This document shows, one piece after another, positions 1 through 8,518 of a stretch of DNA of 64,000 bases. The position numbers and the translations under genes are program-made. Source of the DNA: Venatoribacter pacificus (GTDB lineage: Bacteria; Pseudomonadota; Gammaproteobacteria; Pseudomonadales; Oceanobacteraceae); the NCBI RefSeq assembly GCF_025318105.1, contig NZ_JAOANI010000019.1, forward strand, positions 124,001 to 188,000. Reading direction: 5' to 3'. Numbering within the stretch: the first letter of the stretch is position 1; every line of letters begins with the position of its first letter. The notes below the pieces were generated by a model that was not told the origin of the DNA, made no database searches, and was given only the letters and a program-made list of their open reading frames with translations.

Positions 1-336
1 ACATTTATGGTTTGCTTCTTCACGCGAGTATAAAACCAGTACTTTATGCCTAGACCAAAAAAGTGAGTTTTCTGTTACTAATAACGTCAGACAGTCTGCG
101 CAACAGGCCAATGCCCATAGGGAAAGGTAAACAGCCGAAAGGTTTGTTGGCGCAGAAAAACCGGATTAATAGGTGTGAGCGTTTTTCTGGAAGAGTTTTC
201 GCTGTGATGTGGGATTTTGCAGAACAATCAGATGGGTGTCGGTGAAGGCTCTAAATTTTCTCTCACAGATAGATTGTTAAAGTGGGTGTCTACGTAGTTT
301 TCTTTAGTGTTTTTGCAATTTAAAAAAGGAATCTAG
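1..336. other. leader region upstream of ABC-3C operon, no confident gene
   Basis: This 336-base stretch is AT-rich like the operon that follows. A 60-codon open frame at 63-245 starts with GTG, lacks a clear ribosome binding site and shows no recognisable domain, so I do not call it. The last part before position 337 holds an A-rich segment and the binding site AAAAAAGGA for the next gene. I could not assign a convincing -35/-10 pair. The defence island may continue to the left of the window. Confidence 0.5.
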
Positions 337-1821
337 ATGTCGCATGATGCGTCAGCAACTTGGAGCGGATTTAACTATCAAGGTAAGGTTGCTCTCTATC
401 ATACCTTAACGCTTATTAAGCAGAAGCTTGGTGAGAGATTAGACTTTGATTTCTCAGGTTACGAACTGATATTAGAGAATCATGAGGATTTTGATATCAA
501 AGGACCTGATGGTTTTGAATCATTTCACCAAGTAAAAGCAATTAATGAAACGGCATTTAGTACATTTGAAAATGCATTGTTTGCAATGCTTTTACAACTC
601 GATATGGGAGAATTTTCTTCAGTAACCGGTTATTTACATACTTGGAGGCCTTTAAACTGGAACGGTGGCGATAGTTTTGAGGTGAAGCTTAAGGGTGTCA
701 TTTATAAAGTTATAGAGAATCATCAGGATGATCCTACTAATTCTTATATTCAGAAGACCTTTTCTGATGAACTTGTGGCTGAGAAGAAAATTAAAATTCT
801 CAGGCAAGCTCGAGATGAAGATGGTCGCTTATCTAATGAAAATGAAGTGTTTCGTATACTTAATACAATGTATGGAGCGACGGACGCGTTGCGCGTAACT
901 GGTAGGGTTAAACAATATGATTATGGCGATGGCCTTGCATGTGATATCGCTTCTATCGACATAAAAGTAAAGACCGCGATTGCTGAGCTACACAGTATCC
1001 TTAGTATAGACTCGGCCGCCACGGCAATAGAAAAAATATTCTGTGTTCTGTTGAGTCTGTTAGATGAAAATATAATTCTGAAACACTTAAACTTGAATTC
1101 TGGCAATGAGACTCCAATTTTATTCTCAGGGATTATAGATGTTATTACTCGTGGCTCTGTAAGAGATTCCGATGAAGCCTATTTGGCAGCAAGATTTAAA
1201 CTAAATTTCATTCGTCTGTTTGATGAGTTCCTTGATGATGAAGATCTATGTCCGGCAGAGATTTCGGAGTCTTACTTCAATGGTGATTCTAATCTAAATA
1301 CTGCAATGAATGTTTTGCTTAACTTGCCTGCGAAAGATTTATTACACCACTATAAGATTCTCAGTCCTCATATAGCTTTAGATGCTGAAAGTACGCTAGA
1401 TAATGCAATATCAATAAATCGTGATGATTTAAGGCAGTACCTTTTTCCTATATTTGCGGATATGTGCAGAACTAAATTTAGCCATGATGATGCTAGAAAA
1501 CTGATTCTTTATAAAAGTAGTGGGAAGAGTTACTTGCCAACGACTATTGGCGCTGGAACGAAGAAACGATTGGTAATTGATATTATGAATAATGGGCAAG
1601 CTATATCTTTGTTGTTTGAAGTGTCAGCAATGGTGACAGGGTGTGAAAACGCAGTTGAAATTAATCATTTTGGTGAAGAGTATAGTAGGCTTTCATCTGT
1701 TTCTCTAGAGCAATATTATGTTGATGAAGCGGTCGAGAGTAGGGAAAAGATCTCTCAAATATCACGAGATATTCGCCTTATAAAGAAAAGCACTGCAATA
1801 AGGGAAATGGATGATGCTTGA
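337..1821 (+). CDS. ABC-3C system effector: PD-(D/E)xK-like N-terminal domain
   Basis: This 494-residue protein is the first gene of a three-gene overlapping operon. Its first 90 residues contain a WSGFNYQG motif (9-16), an acidic ENHEDFD stretch (47-53) and FHQVKA (63-68). This resembles the D...QxK core of PD-(D/E)xK-type nucleases found at the N-terminus of predicted ABC-3C effectors. The rest (about 90-494) is mainly alpha-helical with no motif I recognise and would correspond to the family-specific C-terminal region. The start has a good AAAAAAGGA site. The stop lies inside the next gene (11-base overlap), which implies translational coupling. Inference: when released by the ATPase and middle component, it attacks nucleic acid during phage infection. 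Base composition is AT-rich compared with acnB nearby, which suggests transfer. Confidence 0.7.
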   Translation: MSHDASATWSGFNYQGKVALYHTLTLIKQKLGERLDFDFSGYELILENHEDFDIKGPDGFESFHQVKAINETAFSTFENALFAMLLQLDMGEFSSVTGYLHTWRPLNWNGGDSFEVKLKGVIYKVIENHQDDPTNSYIQKTFSDELVAEKKIKILRQARDEDGRLSNENEVFRILNTMYGATDALRVTGRVKQYDYGDGLACDIASIDIKVKTAIAELHSILSIDSAATAIEKIFCVLLSLLDENIILKHLNLNSGNETPILFSGIIDVITRGSVRDSDEAYLAARFKLNFIRLFDEFLDDEDLCPAEISESYFNGDSNLNTAMNVLLNLPAKDLLHHYKILSPHIALDAESTLDNAISINRDDLRQYLFPIFADMCRTKFSHDDARKLILYKSSGKSYLPTTIGAGTKKRLVIDIMNNGQAISLLFEVSAMVTGCENAVEINHFGEEYSRLSSVSLEQYYVDEAVESREKISQISRDIRLIKKSTAIREMDDA

Positions 1822-2500
1822 AGTTGTACAAGGATTATGTGAGTCAAACAATTTTGATGTGCATGATTTTGACTCGGGGATAGATGGGGTTCGTTCTAAA
1901 ATTGCTGTTCCATATAAATATGGTGAGGGGAATCAGGAATATTATGTTTTATTACAGTCTGATGATGTCTCCGACGAATTTTTAAAAAGTCTTGCTATAG
2001 ATGGTTCGGAAGAATTGATGGGCAGGCTGGAGTTGCTGGATTTTACGGACGAAAGTTTTCGTAAGAATAGTACGTTAATACTATGCTGCAGTTCTGTCTC
2101 TGTATCTGATTCAGTGTTGTTGCAATTTGAAGAAAATCCATATTTTTTCAAAAAGAATGTTATAACTTATTCGGGGGAGGAGTTGTCGTCTTTAAAAGGA
2201 AAACTGAATGGTGATTTTAATAATGAAAGACTGAATTCTCTTCTTGCTGAAAGTGGGGGGGATTTATTTGAATTATTTAAAACTATGGGCTTTCAAAAGG
2301 GACATTACTACCCACTGCTCATTAGGCTTATTACTAAGCTGCCTTTTGTTCACTATTTACCTCAGTCCAACAATTTAGAAAATTTGGATGAATTCGTTAG
2401 GGAAGAGCTCATGGAGTCTGATTTAAAGATGCTTGATTATATTCTTAGTGAGGAATATTCAATTGAGGACAAAATCTCTTCAGATTGGGAGCGGTTATGA
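1811..2500 (+). CDS. ABC-3C system middle component
   Basis: This 229-residue, acidic, soluble protein lies between the effector and the ABC ATPase and overlaps both genes. No catalytic motif, signal peptide or membrane segment is visible. The role rests on position and size: known ABC-3C loci carry a small middle-component protein between effector and ATPase, thought to link the two. The start ATG at 1811 is preceded by AAGGG at 6 bases; a second ATG follows directly at 1814 and could be used instead. The stop TGA (2498-2500) overlaps the ATPase start in an ATGA arrangement. It could also be an unrelated accessory protein; I did not recognise the family by sequence alone. Confidence 0.6.
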   Translation: MMLEVVQGLCESNNFDVHDFDSGIDGVRSKIAVPYKYGEGNQEYYVLLQSDDVSDEFLKSLAIDGSEELMGRLELLDFTDESFRKNSTLILCCSSVSVSDSVLLQFEENPYFFKKNVITYSGEELSSLKGKLNGDFNNERLNSLLAESGGDLFELFKTMGFQKGHYYPLLIRLITKLPFVHYLPQSNNLENLDEFVREELMESDLKMLDYILSEEYSIEDKISSDWERL

Positions 2501-4836
2501 TTGGAATGTACCGTCTAGAACGGATTTTCTTCTATAATTTTAAGTTGTTTTCCGGAGATTTTTCGATCAGGTTTGGAAGTAATGACTTGATAGTATTTGA
2601 TGGTCCTAATGGTTATGGGAAAACCTCGGTTTATGATGCAGTTGAGTTGGCTATTACTGGTAATATTAGGAGGTTTACTTCTACTGAAAGTCAGCAAAAC
2701 CCAGATGATGTAGTAGTTGCGCATAATAATGATATGAATTGTTATGTGAGGCTGGAGTTAAAAAATAGTGAAGGATCTATCACTGTCGAGAGATGTTTGA
2801 AAGATAAGATTTCTAATTCAGATAAGAAAATTATTAATTTTAGAAATTTGTGGGATATTTATTTGATTGATGGTGATGATAGGCGACAGATAAGTCAATT
2901 GGATCTAAATGACTTGTTGAAAAATCCTAATGTGTGTCGTGATTTTACATTGTTTCATTATGTTGAGCAGGAAGATACGGCTCATTTCTTAAAAGGGAGG
3001 TCAGAGAAAGACCGTGCTAATGCTCTATCGGTACTCTTTGGGGATACCGTTGAAATGCAGGAGAAAGTCTCAAAAGTTTTAGAATTTGAAAAGCGCCTTG
3101 GTGATGTTGTTAGAGATAAAGATCGGGAAAGAAAAATTCTAGAGAATAGAGGGAATTTGAATGTATCGGAAGAATATCAAGGGGCTGAAGCACCGTTTAT
3201 CCCCTTATTGAAAAGGGAAGGAAGCTCTTTTGAATGGGATAAGCAAACGATTTTAAATTTCTCGGTCGAGAAAAGGGATAGTTTTCTACTAGAGCTTAAA
3301 AAAATCAGTGCTCTTGTTGAAAATCGTGAGTTCTTTTTAAAATATAGGGTTCATAGTCGAGCTACATTGCAACGCGAAGTGCTGATGAATTTTCTAGCTT
3401 ATTCAAAGCATATGGATAGGCTTGAGGAGTTTAAAGAGGGAGCTAGACAAATGAGGTTGGTGTCTTCTATAGCTTCTTTATTGGGAGGTAAGTTGGATTC
3501 GTTGTTGGAAAGTCCATTCTTATTGGAGTGCTTTGATTTAGTCGGTTATAAAAACGGTGAAGAGTTTGTTGCTGGTTTGAGAGATATTGTCGATGGTAAG
3601 AAATATAACGATGATAGCTCGAAAGTAGTATCCGACCTGCTTTCATTTAGGACGCATCTACAAGCGCATCTCGATAATAATGATGGTGAAAAAGAGTGCT
3701 TACTCTGTGGGTCTAGCTTTGAAAGTCATACTCACATGATGGAGGCGATTAAAAATAAGGAATTGGCGTTGAGGTCGGTTCTTAGTGTTGATGAGAAGCG
3801 TCTTGATGGGTTATTAAGTGAGTTTCTTAGCAATACCTTGCCATTGTTTTCTAGGCTAGTGGAGCTGTTTCTGGAAAGGAAAGCTGTTCCCTCTGCAGAT
3901 TATATCTCTGCATTGGAAAGTGCTAAAAGCGTTGAAGATAGAATTGAAAGACTGAAGTTATGGTTGGATAAGCAGGATGTTACGTATTCTGATCTATTGC
4001 TACCTTATAGGGAAGAAAGTATATCCTTTGATGAGCTTGAAGAAAATCTTCTGCTTTTAAATAAAAGGATTATGTCAAAGGTTGAGGCGTTCCCTGATGG
4101 CTATGAAGAACTGGAATCGGAGATGGATTTTGAAAGTGTATTTGGTATCTATTTTGATTCTAAGGTGGAGCTTCTTAATGCAGTAGAGTCTACTGATATT
4201 GAGGAGAAGCAGAAGTATATCCAAAAGTTATTTTTTCAATCTATTTCAAATGATATTAAAGCTTATGAAACTTTGATTTCTGATCTGTCTAAGTTAAATG
4301 CTAAGAAAGATGCTATAGCTAGTCTACGAACGAAACTTAAAAAATCGATTAGTCGTTATCAGAAACTCCTAATTAAAGATGTCGAGCTTCCATTTTATAT
4401 TTACTCAGGAAAGGTGCTTCAGGCACATCAATCTGGTATTGGTAATGGCATCTTTATAAAAGATAAAACAGGCGGAGATGAGCTTAAGAATATCAGGTTT
4501 GTTTCTAATTGGAAGAGTGATCACGATGTAATTAATACTATGAGTTCAGGCCAAATAGCAGCGGTAGTTATCACTCTTTATCTGGCTTTGAATAAAGTCT
4601 ACGCAAAAGGCCTGGCTGTACTGCTTATTGATGATCCAGTGCAGACAATGGATGAGATAAATATGATCTCTCTAGTTGAGCTGTTGAGGAACGAGTTTTC
4701 TGATAGGCAGATTATTCTTTCGACTCATGAAGATCATGTTTCTAAGTATTTTCTATACAAATTTCTTAAATATAGAAAGTCTGTAAGGCAGATAAAGTTG
4801 ATGGAGCGTAAGGAGTTTCAGCTTTCAAATGACTAA
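2497..4836 (+). CDS. ABC-3C system Rad50/SMC-like ABC ATPase
   Basis: This 779-residue ATPase has a split ABC head. The Walker A GPNGYGKTS is at residues 36-44, the signature region MSSGQ at 682-686, and a Walker B ending LLIDDP at 709-714, followed by a D-loop-like segment and a switch region STHED. The middle 500 residues are rich in charged heptad-like helices and carry a CLLC motif at 401-404, comparable to the zinc hook of Rad50. The nucleotide-sensing head probably dimerises and controls the nuclease-like partner. The TTG at 2485 would add four residues, but the ATG at 2497 overlaps the preceding stop as ATGA and has GGGAG upstream, so I prefer it. A strong terminator follows. Confidence 0.8.
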   Translation: MIGMYRLERIFFYNFKLFSGDFSIRFGSNDLIVFDGPNGYGKTSVYDAVELAITGNIRRFTSTESQQNPDDVVVAHNNDMNCYVRLELKNSEGSITVERCLKDKISNSDKKIINFRNLWDIYLIDGDDRRQISQLDLNDLLKNPNVCRDFTLFHYVEQEDTAHFLKGRSEKDRANALSVLFGDTVEMQEKVSKVLEFEKRLGDVVRDKDRERKILENRGNLNVSEEYQGAEAPFIPLLKREGSSFEWDKQTILNFSVEKRDSFLLELKKISALVENREFFLKYRVHSRATLQREVLMNFLAYSKHMDRLEEFKEGARQMRLVSSIASLLGGKLDSLLESPFLLECFDLVGYKNGEEFVAGLRDIVDGKKYNDDSSKVVSDLLSFRTHLQAHLDNNDGEKECLLCGSSFESHTHMMEAIKNKELALRSVLSVDEKRLDGLLSEFLSNTLPLFSRLVELFLERKAVPSADYISALESAKSVEDRIERLKLWLDKQDVTYSDLLLPYREESISFDELEENLLLLNKRIMSKVEAFPDGYEELESEMDFESVFGIYFDSKVELLNAVESTDIEEKQKYIQKLFFQSISNDIKAYETLISDLSKLNAKKDAIASLRTKLKKSISRYQKLLIKDVELPFYIYSGKVLQAHQSGIGNGIFIKDKTGGDELKNIRFVSNWKSDHDVINTMSSGQIAAVVITLYLALNKVYAKGLAVLLIDDPVQTMDEINMISLVELLRNEFSDRQIILSTHEDHVSKYFLYKFLKYRKSVRQIKLMERKEFQLSND

Positions 4837-4917
4837 TTTTGTTATGCTTGGAATGATAAAATTGATGTTTTAATCGGAGACCCGAGAATAATACAGAGTT
4901 GTTTTATATTGAGTATA

Positions 4918-4956
4918 CAAAAAAACCGGCTCCTCTTTCGAGTGCCGGTTTTTTCA
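4918..4956 (+). terminator. rho-independent terminator of ABC-3C operon
   Basis: AAAAACCGGC and GCCGGTTTTTT form a perfect stem with a 13-base loop and a T-run, 82 bases after the ATPase stop. Confidence 0.85.
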
Positions 4957-5180
4957 TTTGATCGCGTTTTGTTTTCAGTAGAAGCCGATCAGTTCAGTGA
5001 GCTGCATAAGCTGATTTTAAACCCGCCTAAATCCGCTCTTCGTCATTGATCTTTTGTGCGTGACCCACACGGATGTGGGAAATGCCGTAACTGCATGGAG
5101 CAAGTTCCGGCGCTGAATACGTTCTTTGCAGAACCTCAAAACCCAATCATTCATTCTGGCTTAGTGCATTGGCTGAGCTT

Positions 5181-5219
5181 AGCCCGCTGCCTGAACCTTA
5201 AAGGTCAGGGCAGTGGGCT
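5181..5219 (-). terminator. long hairpin downstream of acnB, possible terminator
   Basis: AGCCCGCTGCC on one side pairs with GGCAGTGGGCT on the other, and the stem extends inward with mismatches to a TTAA loop. It lies 21 bases beyond the acnB stop. No U-run follows on the minus strand, so it may stabilise the mRNA end rather than terminate. Confidence 0.5.
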
Positions 5220-5240
5220 GATTCCCGCAAAAGCTATTAT

Positions 5241-8033
5241 TTAGATAGCTTTCAGAGGGATTGATGGACGAGCCAGATCTTCAGACGGTGGAGCGAAAGA
5301 CGTCAGGTTGATACCGTCAACCGCTGCTTTGTACTCTTCCAGAGTCGGGAAACGACCCAGAATAGTAGACAGAACAACCATTGGGGTTGAACCCAGCAGA
5401 GACTCACCTTTCTTCTCAGCGCTGTCTTCTACAACACGGCCCTGGAACAGACGGGTAGAGGTCGCCAGAACGGTGTCACCGGCTTCTGCTTTTTCCTGGT
5501 TACCCATGCACAGGTTACATCCAGGACGCTCCAGGTACAGGATGTTCTCGTACTTGGTACGGGCCGCTTCTTTTGGCTTGTCATCGTCGAAAACGAAGCC
5601 AGCGTATTTGGCCAGAATGTCCCAGTCGCCTTCGGCTTTCAGCTCGTCAACGATGTTGTACGTTGGTGGCGCTACAACCAGTGGCGCTTTGAACGTGATA
5701 GGGCCGTTCTTTTCCAGGTTGCGCAGCATGGCAGCGATGATCTGCATGTCACCTTTGTGCACCATGCAAGAACCAACGAAGCCCAGATCCACTTTACGGC
5801 CATTGTAGTAAGAAGCCGGACGGATTACGTCGTGGGTGTAACGCTTGGATACGTCTTCGTTGTTTACGTCCGGGTCAGCAATCATCGGCTCGTCGATGGC
5901 GTCCAGGTCTACAACCAGCTCGGCGTAGTACTTGGCGTTGTCGTCCGGAGCCAGCGCTGGCTCTTCACCAGACTTGATGCCGGCAATACGCTTGTCAGCC
6001 AGGTCGATCAGGCCTTGCAGCATGCCCGCTGCGTTGTCCATGCCTTTGTTGATCATGATCTGGATACGGGACTTAGCCAGTTCCAGAGATTGGATCAGGG
6101 TGTCATCGGTAGAAATACAGATAGAAGCTTTCGCTTTCATTTCTGCAGTCCAGTCGGTGAAGGTGAAGGCCTGGTCAGCCAGCAGGGTGCCGATCTGTAC
6201 TTCGATTACACGACCCTGGAACACGTTTTCGCCGCTGAACTTCTTCAGCATCTGCGCCTGGGTGGCGTGTACGATGTCACGGAAGTCCATGTGTGGCTTC
6301 ATTTTGCCTTTGAAGGTTACTTTCACAGACTCTGGGATTGGCATTGCTGCTTCACCAGTGGCCAGTGCGATAGCAACGGTACCGGAGTCCGCACCGAAGG
6401 CCACACCTTTAGACATACGGGTGTGAGAGTCACCACCGATGATGATCGCGCGGTCGTCCACAGTAATGTCGTTCAGTACTTTGTGGATTACGTCGGTCAT
6501 GGAGTGGTAAACGCCTTTCGGGTCACGTGCAGTGATAACACCGAATGCGTTCATGAACGCCATCAGCTTAGGCGTGTTGGCCTTGGCTTTGTTGTCCCAT
6601 ACAGAAGCTGTGTGACAGCCAGACTGGAAGGCACCATCAACGCTTGGGGAGATGGTAGCAGCTGCCATGGATTCCAGTTCCTGACAGGTCATAGGACCTG
6701 TGGTGTCCTGAGAACCTACGATGTTCACTTTAACGCGAACGTCAGAACCGGTGTGCAGAGGAGTCTTAGACTTAACGCCTACTGCATTGCGGTTGAAGAT
6801 CTTCTCAACAGCGGTCAGGCCCTGGCCTTCGTGAGAGATTTCTTTAGAAGCGGCGTAAACATCCGGTGCTTCAATGCCCAGAGTTTCTGCGGCGAAGGTC
6901 TGCAGTTTCTTACCGAAGGTTACCGCGTAAGAACCGCCAGCTTTCATGAATTCCACTTTTTGTGGGGTGAAAGCGGATGCTACGTCAACCAGCACATTGC
7001 CTTCGCTGTCGAGCAGCTTCTTGGCTTTAGTGTCGATGGTCAGAACGGTGCCGGTCTTAACCGAGTAGGCTTCTTCCAGTACCGGGTCGCCGTTGGCGTC
7101 ACGGACGATTTCGCCGTTTTCGTCGGTTTTCTTAACCCAGTTTTTCAGGTCCAGACCGATACCGCCGGTTACACCAACGGTGGTCAGGAAGATAGGGGCG
7201 ATACCGTTGGTACCAGCAACCACCGGACGGTTGTTGATGAAAGGAATGTATGGAGAAGTCTTCTCACCCGCCCACAGCGCTACGTTGTTCACGCCGGACA
7301 TACGGGAAGAACCCACGCCCATGGTGCCTTTCTCAGCGATCAGCATCACTTTAGCGTCTGGGTTTTCTTCGCCCATTTTTTTGATTTCTTGCTGAGCTTC
7401 AGGAGAAATCATGCACAGGCCGTGCAGTTCACGGTCAGCACGGGAGTGAGACTGGTTACCCGGAGACAGTAAGTCAGTAGAGATGTCACCTTCAGCAGCG
7501 ATGTAGGTGATAACCTTAATTTTCTCTGGGATGTCGTCCAGCTTGGTGAAGAATTCTGCTTTTGCGTAGCTTTCCAGAATGTCTTTAGCAATAGCGTTGC
7601 CAGCTTTGAAAGCGTCAGCCAGACGGCTGGTGTCGGCTTCGTACAGGAATACCTGAGACTTCAGAACTTCACCAGCAGCGGCGTTGTTGGCGTCGTCAGA
7701 CAGCGCGATGTCCAGCAGGGCTTCAACAGAAGGGCCGCCTTTCATGTGAGACAGTTGCTCTAAGGCGAAGGCCGGAGAGATTTCAGCAACGGTTTCTGCA
7801 CCGGTGACGATGTCTTTCAGGAATTTAGCTTTAACACCAGCGGCAGGGGTAGTACCTGGCAGGGTGTTGTAGATGAAGAAGTTCAGAGAGGCTTCACGCT
7901 CTGCATTGCCGGTATCTTTGATCTGGGCAATGATTTCAGACAGCAGTTCTGCGCTATCGATTGGTTTTGGGTGTAATCCCAGATCCTTTTTACGAACCTC
8001 AATTTCTTTCAGATATTCTGAATACAGACTCAT
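5241..8033 (-). CDS. acnB: aconitate hydratase B (long type)
   Basis: Aconitase B interconverts citrate and isocitrate in the TCA cycle and in many bacteria also handles 2-methylisocitrate. The 930-residue protein has the AcnB order: helical HEAT-like N-terminus, swivel domain, then catalytic domains. The iron-sulphur ligands are in GSCMVHKG and GCNLCMGN, and GSQDTTGPMT and GGDSHTR are conserved active-site segments. I place the start at MSLYSEYLKE (8033), which has GAGGG upstream; an in-frame TTG at 8048 would add five residues. At 930 residues it is about 65 longer than the E. coli enzyme. Its sequence, for example the N-terminal LHPKPIDSAELLSEI segment and the swivel region, resembles from memory the long AcnB typical of Bacteroidetes and some marine proteobacteria. 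It is monocistronic. Confidence 0.97.
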   Translation of the reverse strand: MSLYSEYLKEIEVRKKDLGLHPKPIDSAELLSEIIAQIKDTGNAEREASLNFFIYNTLPGTTPAAGVKAKFLKDIVTGAETVAEISPAFALEQLSHMKGGPSVEALLDIALSDDANNAAAGEVLKSQVFLYEADTSRLADAFKAGNAIAKDILESYAKAEFFTKLDDIPEKIKVITYIAAEGDISTDLLSPGNQSHSRADRELHGLCMISPEAQQEIKKMGEENPDAKVMLIAEKGTMGVGSSRMSGVNNVALWAGEKTSPYIPFINNRPVVAGTNGIAPIFLTTVGVTGGIGLDLKNWVKKTDENGEIVRDANGDPVLEEAYSVKTGTVLTIDTKAKKLLDSEGNVLVDVASAFTPQKVEFMKAGGSYAVTFGKKLQTFAAETLGIEAPDVYAASKEISHEGQGLTAVEKIFNRNAVGVKSKTPLHTGSDVRVKVNIVGSQDTTGPMTCQELESMAAATISPSVDGAFQSGCHTASVWDNKAKANTPKLMAFMNAFGVITARDPKGVYHSMTDVIHKVLNDITVDDRAIIIGGDSHTRMSKGVAFGADSGTVAIALATGEAAMPIPESVKVTFKGKMKPHMDFRDIVHATQAQMLKKFSGENVFQGRVIEVQIGTLLADQAFTFTDWTAEMKAKASICISTDDTLIQSLELAKSRIQIMINKGMDNAAGMLQGLIDLADKRIAGIKSGEEPALAPDDNAKYYAELVVDLDAIDEPMIADPDVNNEDVSKRYTHDVIRPASYYNGRKVDLGFVGSCMVHKGDMQIIAAMLRNLEKNGPITFKAPLVVAPPTYNIVDELKAEGDWDILAKYAGFVFDDDKPKEAARTKYENILYLERPGCNLCMGNQEKAEAGDTVLATSTRLFQGRVVEDSAEKKGESLLGSTPMVVLSTILGRFPTLEEYKAAVDGINLTSFAPPSEDLARPSIPLKAI

Positions 8034-8518
8034 TAGCGACCCTCTCAAAGCCTCAGTTGCAACGTATGGGCACTTTAGTCAGCAACGAGGGATTGTATTC
8101 CGTTCTGACTAAGTACCATTAAGTAAGAAGGTAGTTTCCCGGACAGGCGATCAGCCCATACAGGGAGCTACCCTTTCTATAATGGCGCGGAGTATACCGG
8201 AATTATGGCGTCAGGAGCATTAGTCCCCCTGATGTGCATCATTCATAGAAGTTATGGCAGTAAGGTCCGATATTTTCCCGGTTTATCAGTGGATTCCCGT
8301 GGCAGGATGCATGATCGTTAAGGAGGCTTTCTGACGTGTTCAGACACTCGTTGGTACCTTGTTGGTGCCTTAATGACCCGGGTGGCAGGCTGATTTGTGC
8401 TGAGTTTTGGCACAAAAGGCCTGCTCCGGGCCATTGAGTAACCGGTATAGTCAGGAAAAATAATAATCCCGGCCTCAGCCGGTTATTCAGCAGTCAGAAC
8501 AGCAGCCAGGACAACATC
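8034..8518. other. divergent regulatory region acnB / oxidoreductase
   Basis: These 485 bases separate two divergent genes and carry no credible open frame. On the minus strand TATACT (8191-8196) is a possible -10 for acnB, but I see no matching -35 at 16-18 bases. A short inverted repeat CCGGCctcaGCCGG lies near 8475, just before the oxidoreductase gene. No riboswitch or operator was recognised. Confidence 0.4.

Larger units (their letters stand above)
4837..5240. other. intergenic boundary between defence operon and acnB
   Basis: This 404-base gap holds the operon terminator (4918-4956) and a long hairpin (5181-5219) near the acnB stop. A 62-codon open frame at 5056-5244 has no ribosome binding site and runs through the hairpin, so I do not call it. 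Composition changes here from AT-rich to balanced, so the island edge probably lies in this gap. I saw no integrase, attachment repeat or tRNA. Confidence 0.6.

Noticed and set aside
63..245. 60-codon frame before the ABC-3C operon
   Set aside because: GTG start without binding site and no recognisable features.
5056..5244. 62-codon frame before acnB
   Set aside because: It passes through the hairpin and lacks a binding site; the CxxC pair alone is not evidence enough.
5757..7472. 571-codon open frame on the plus strand across acnB
   Set aside because: It runs antisense to a clear AcnB gene, has no recognisable domain and an amino-acid make-up (many V, H, F, R) typical of a reversed coding frame.
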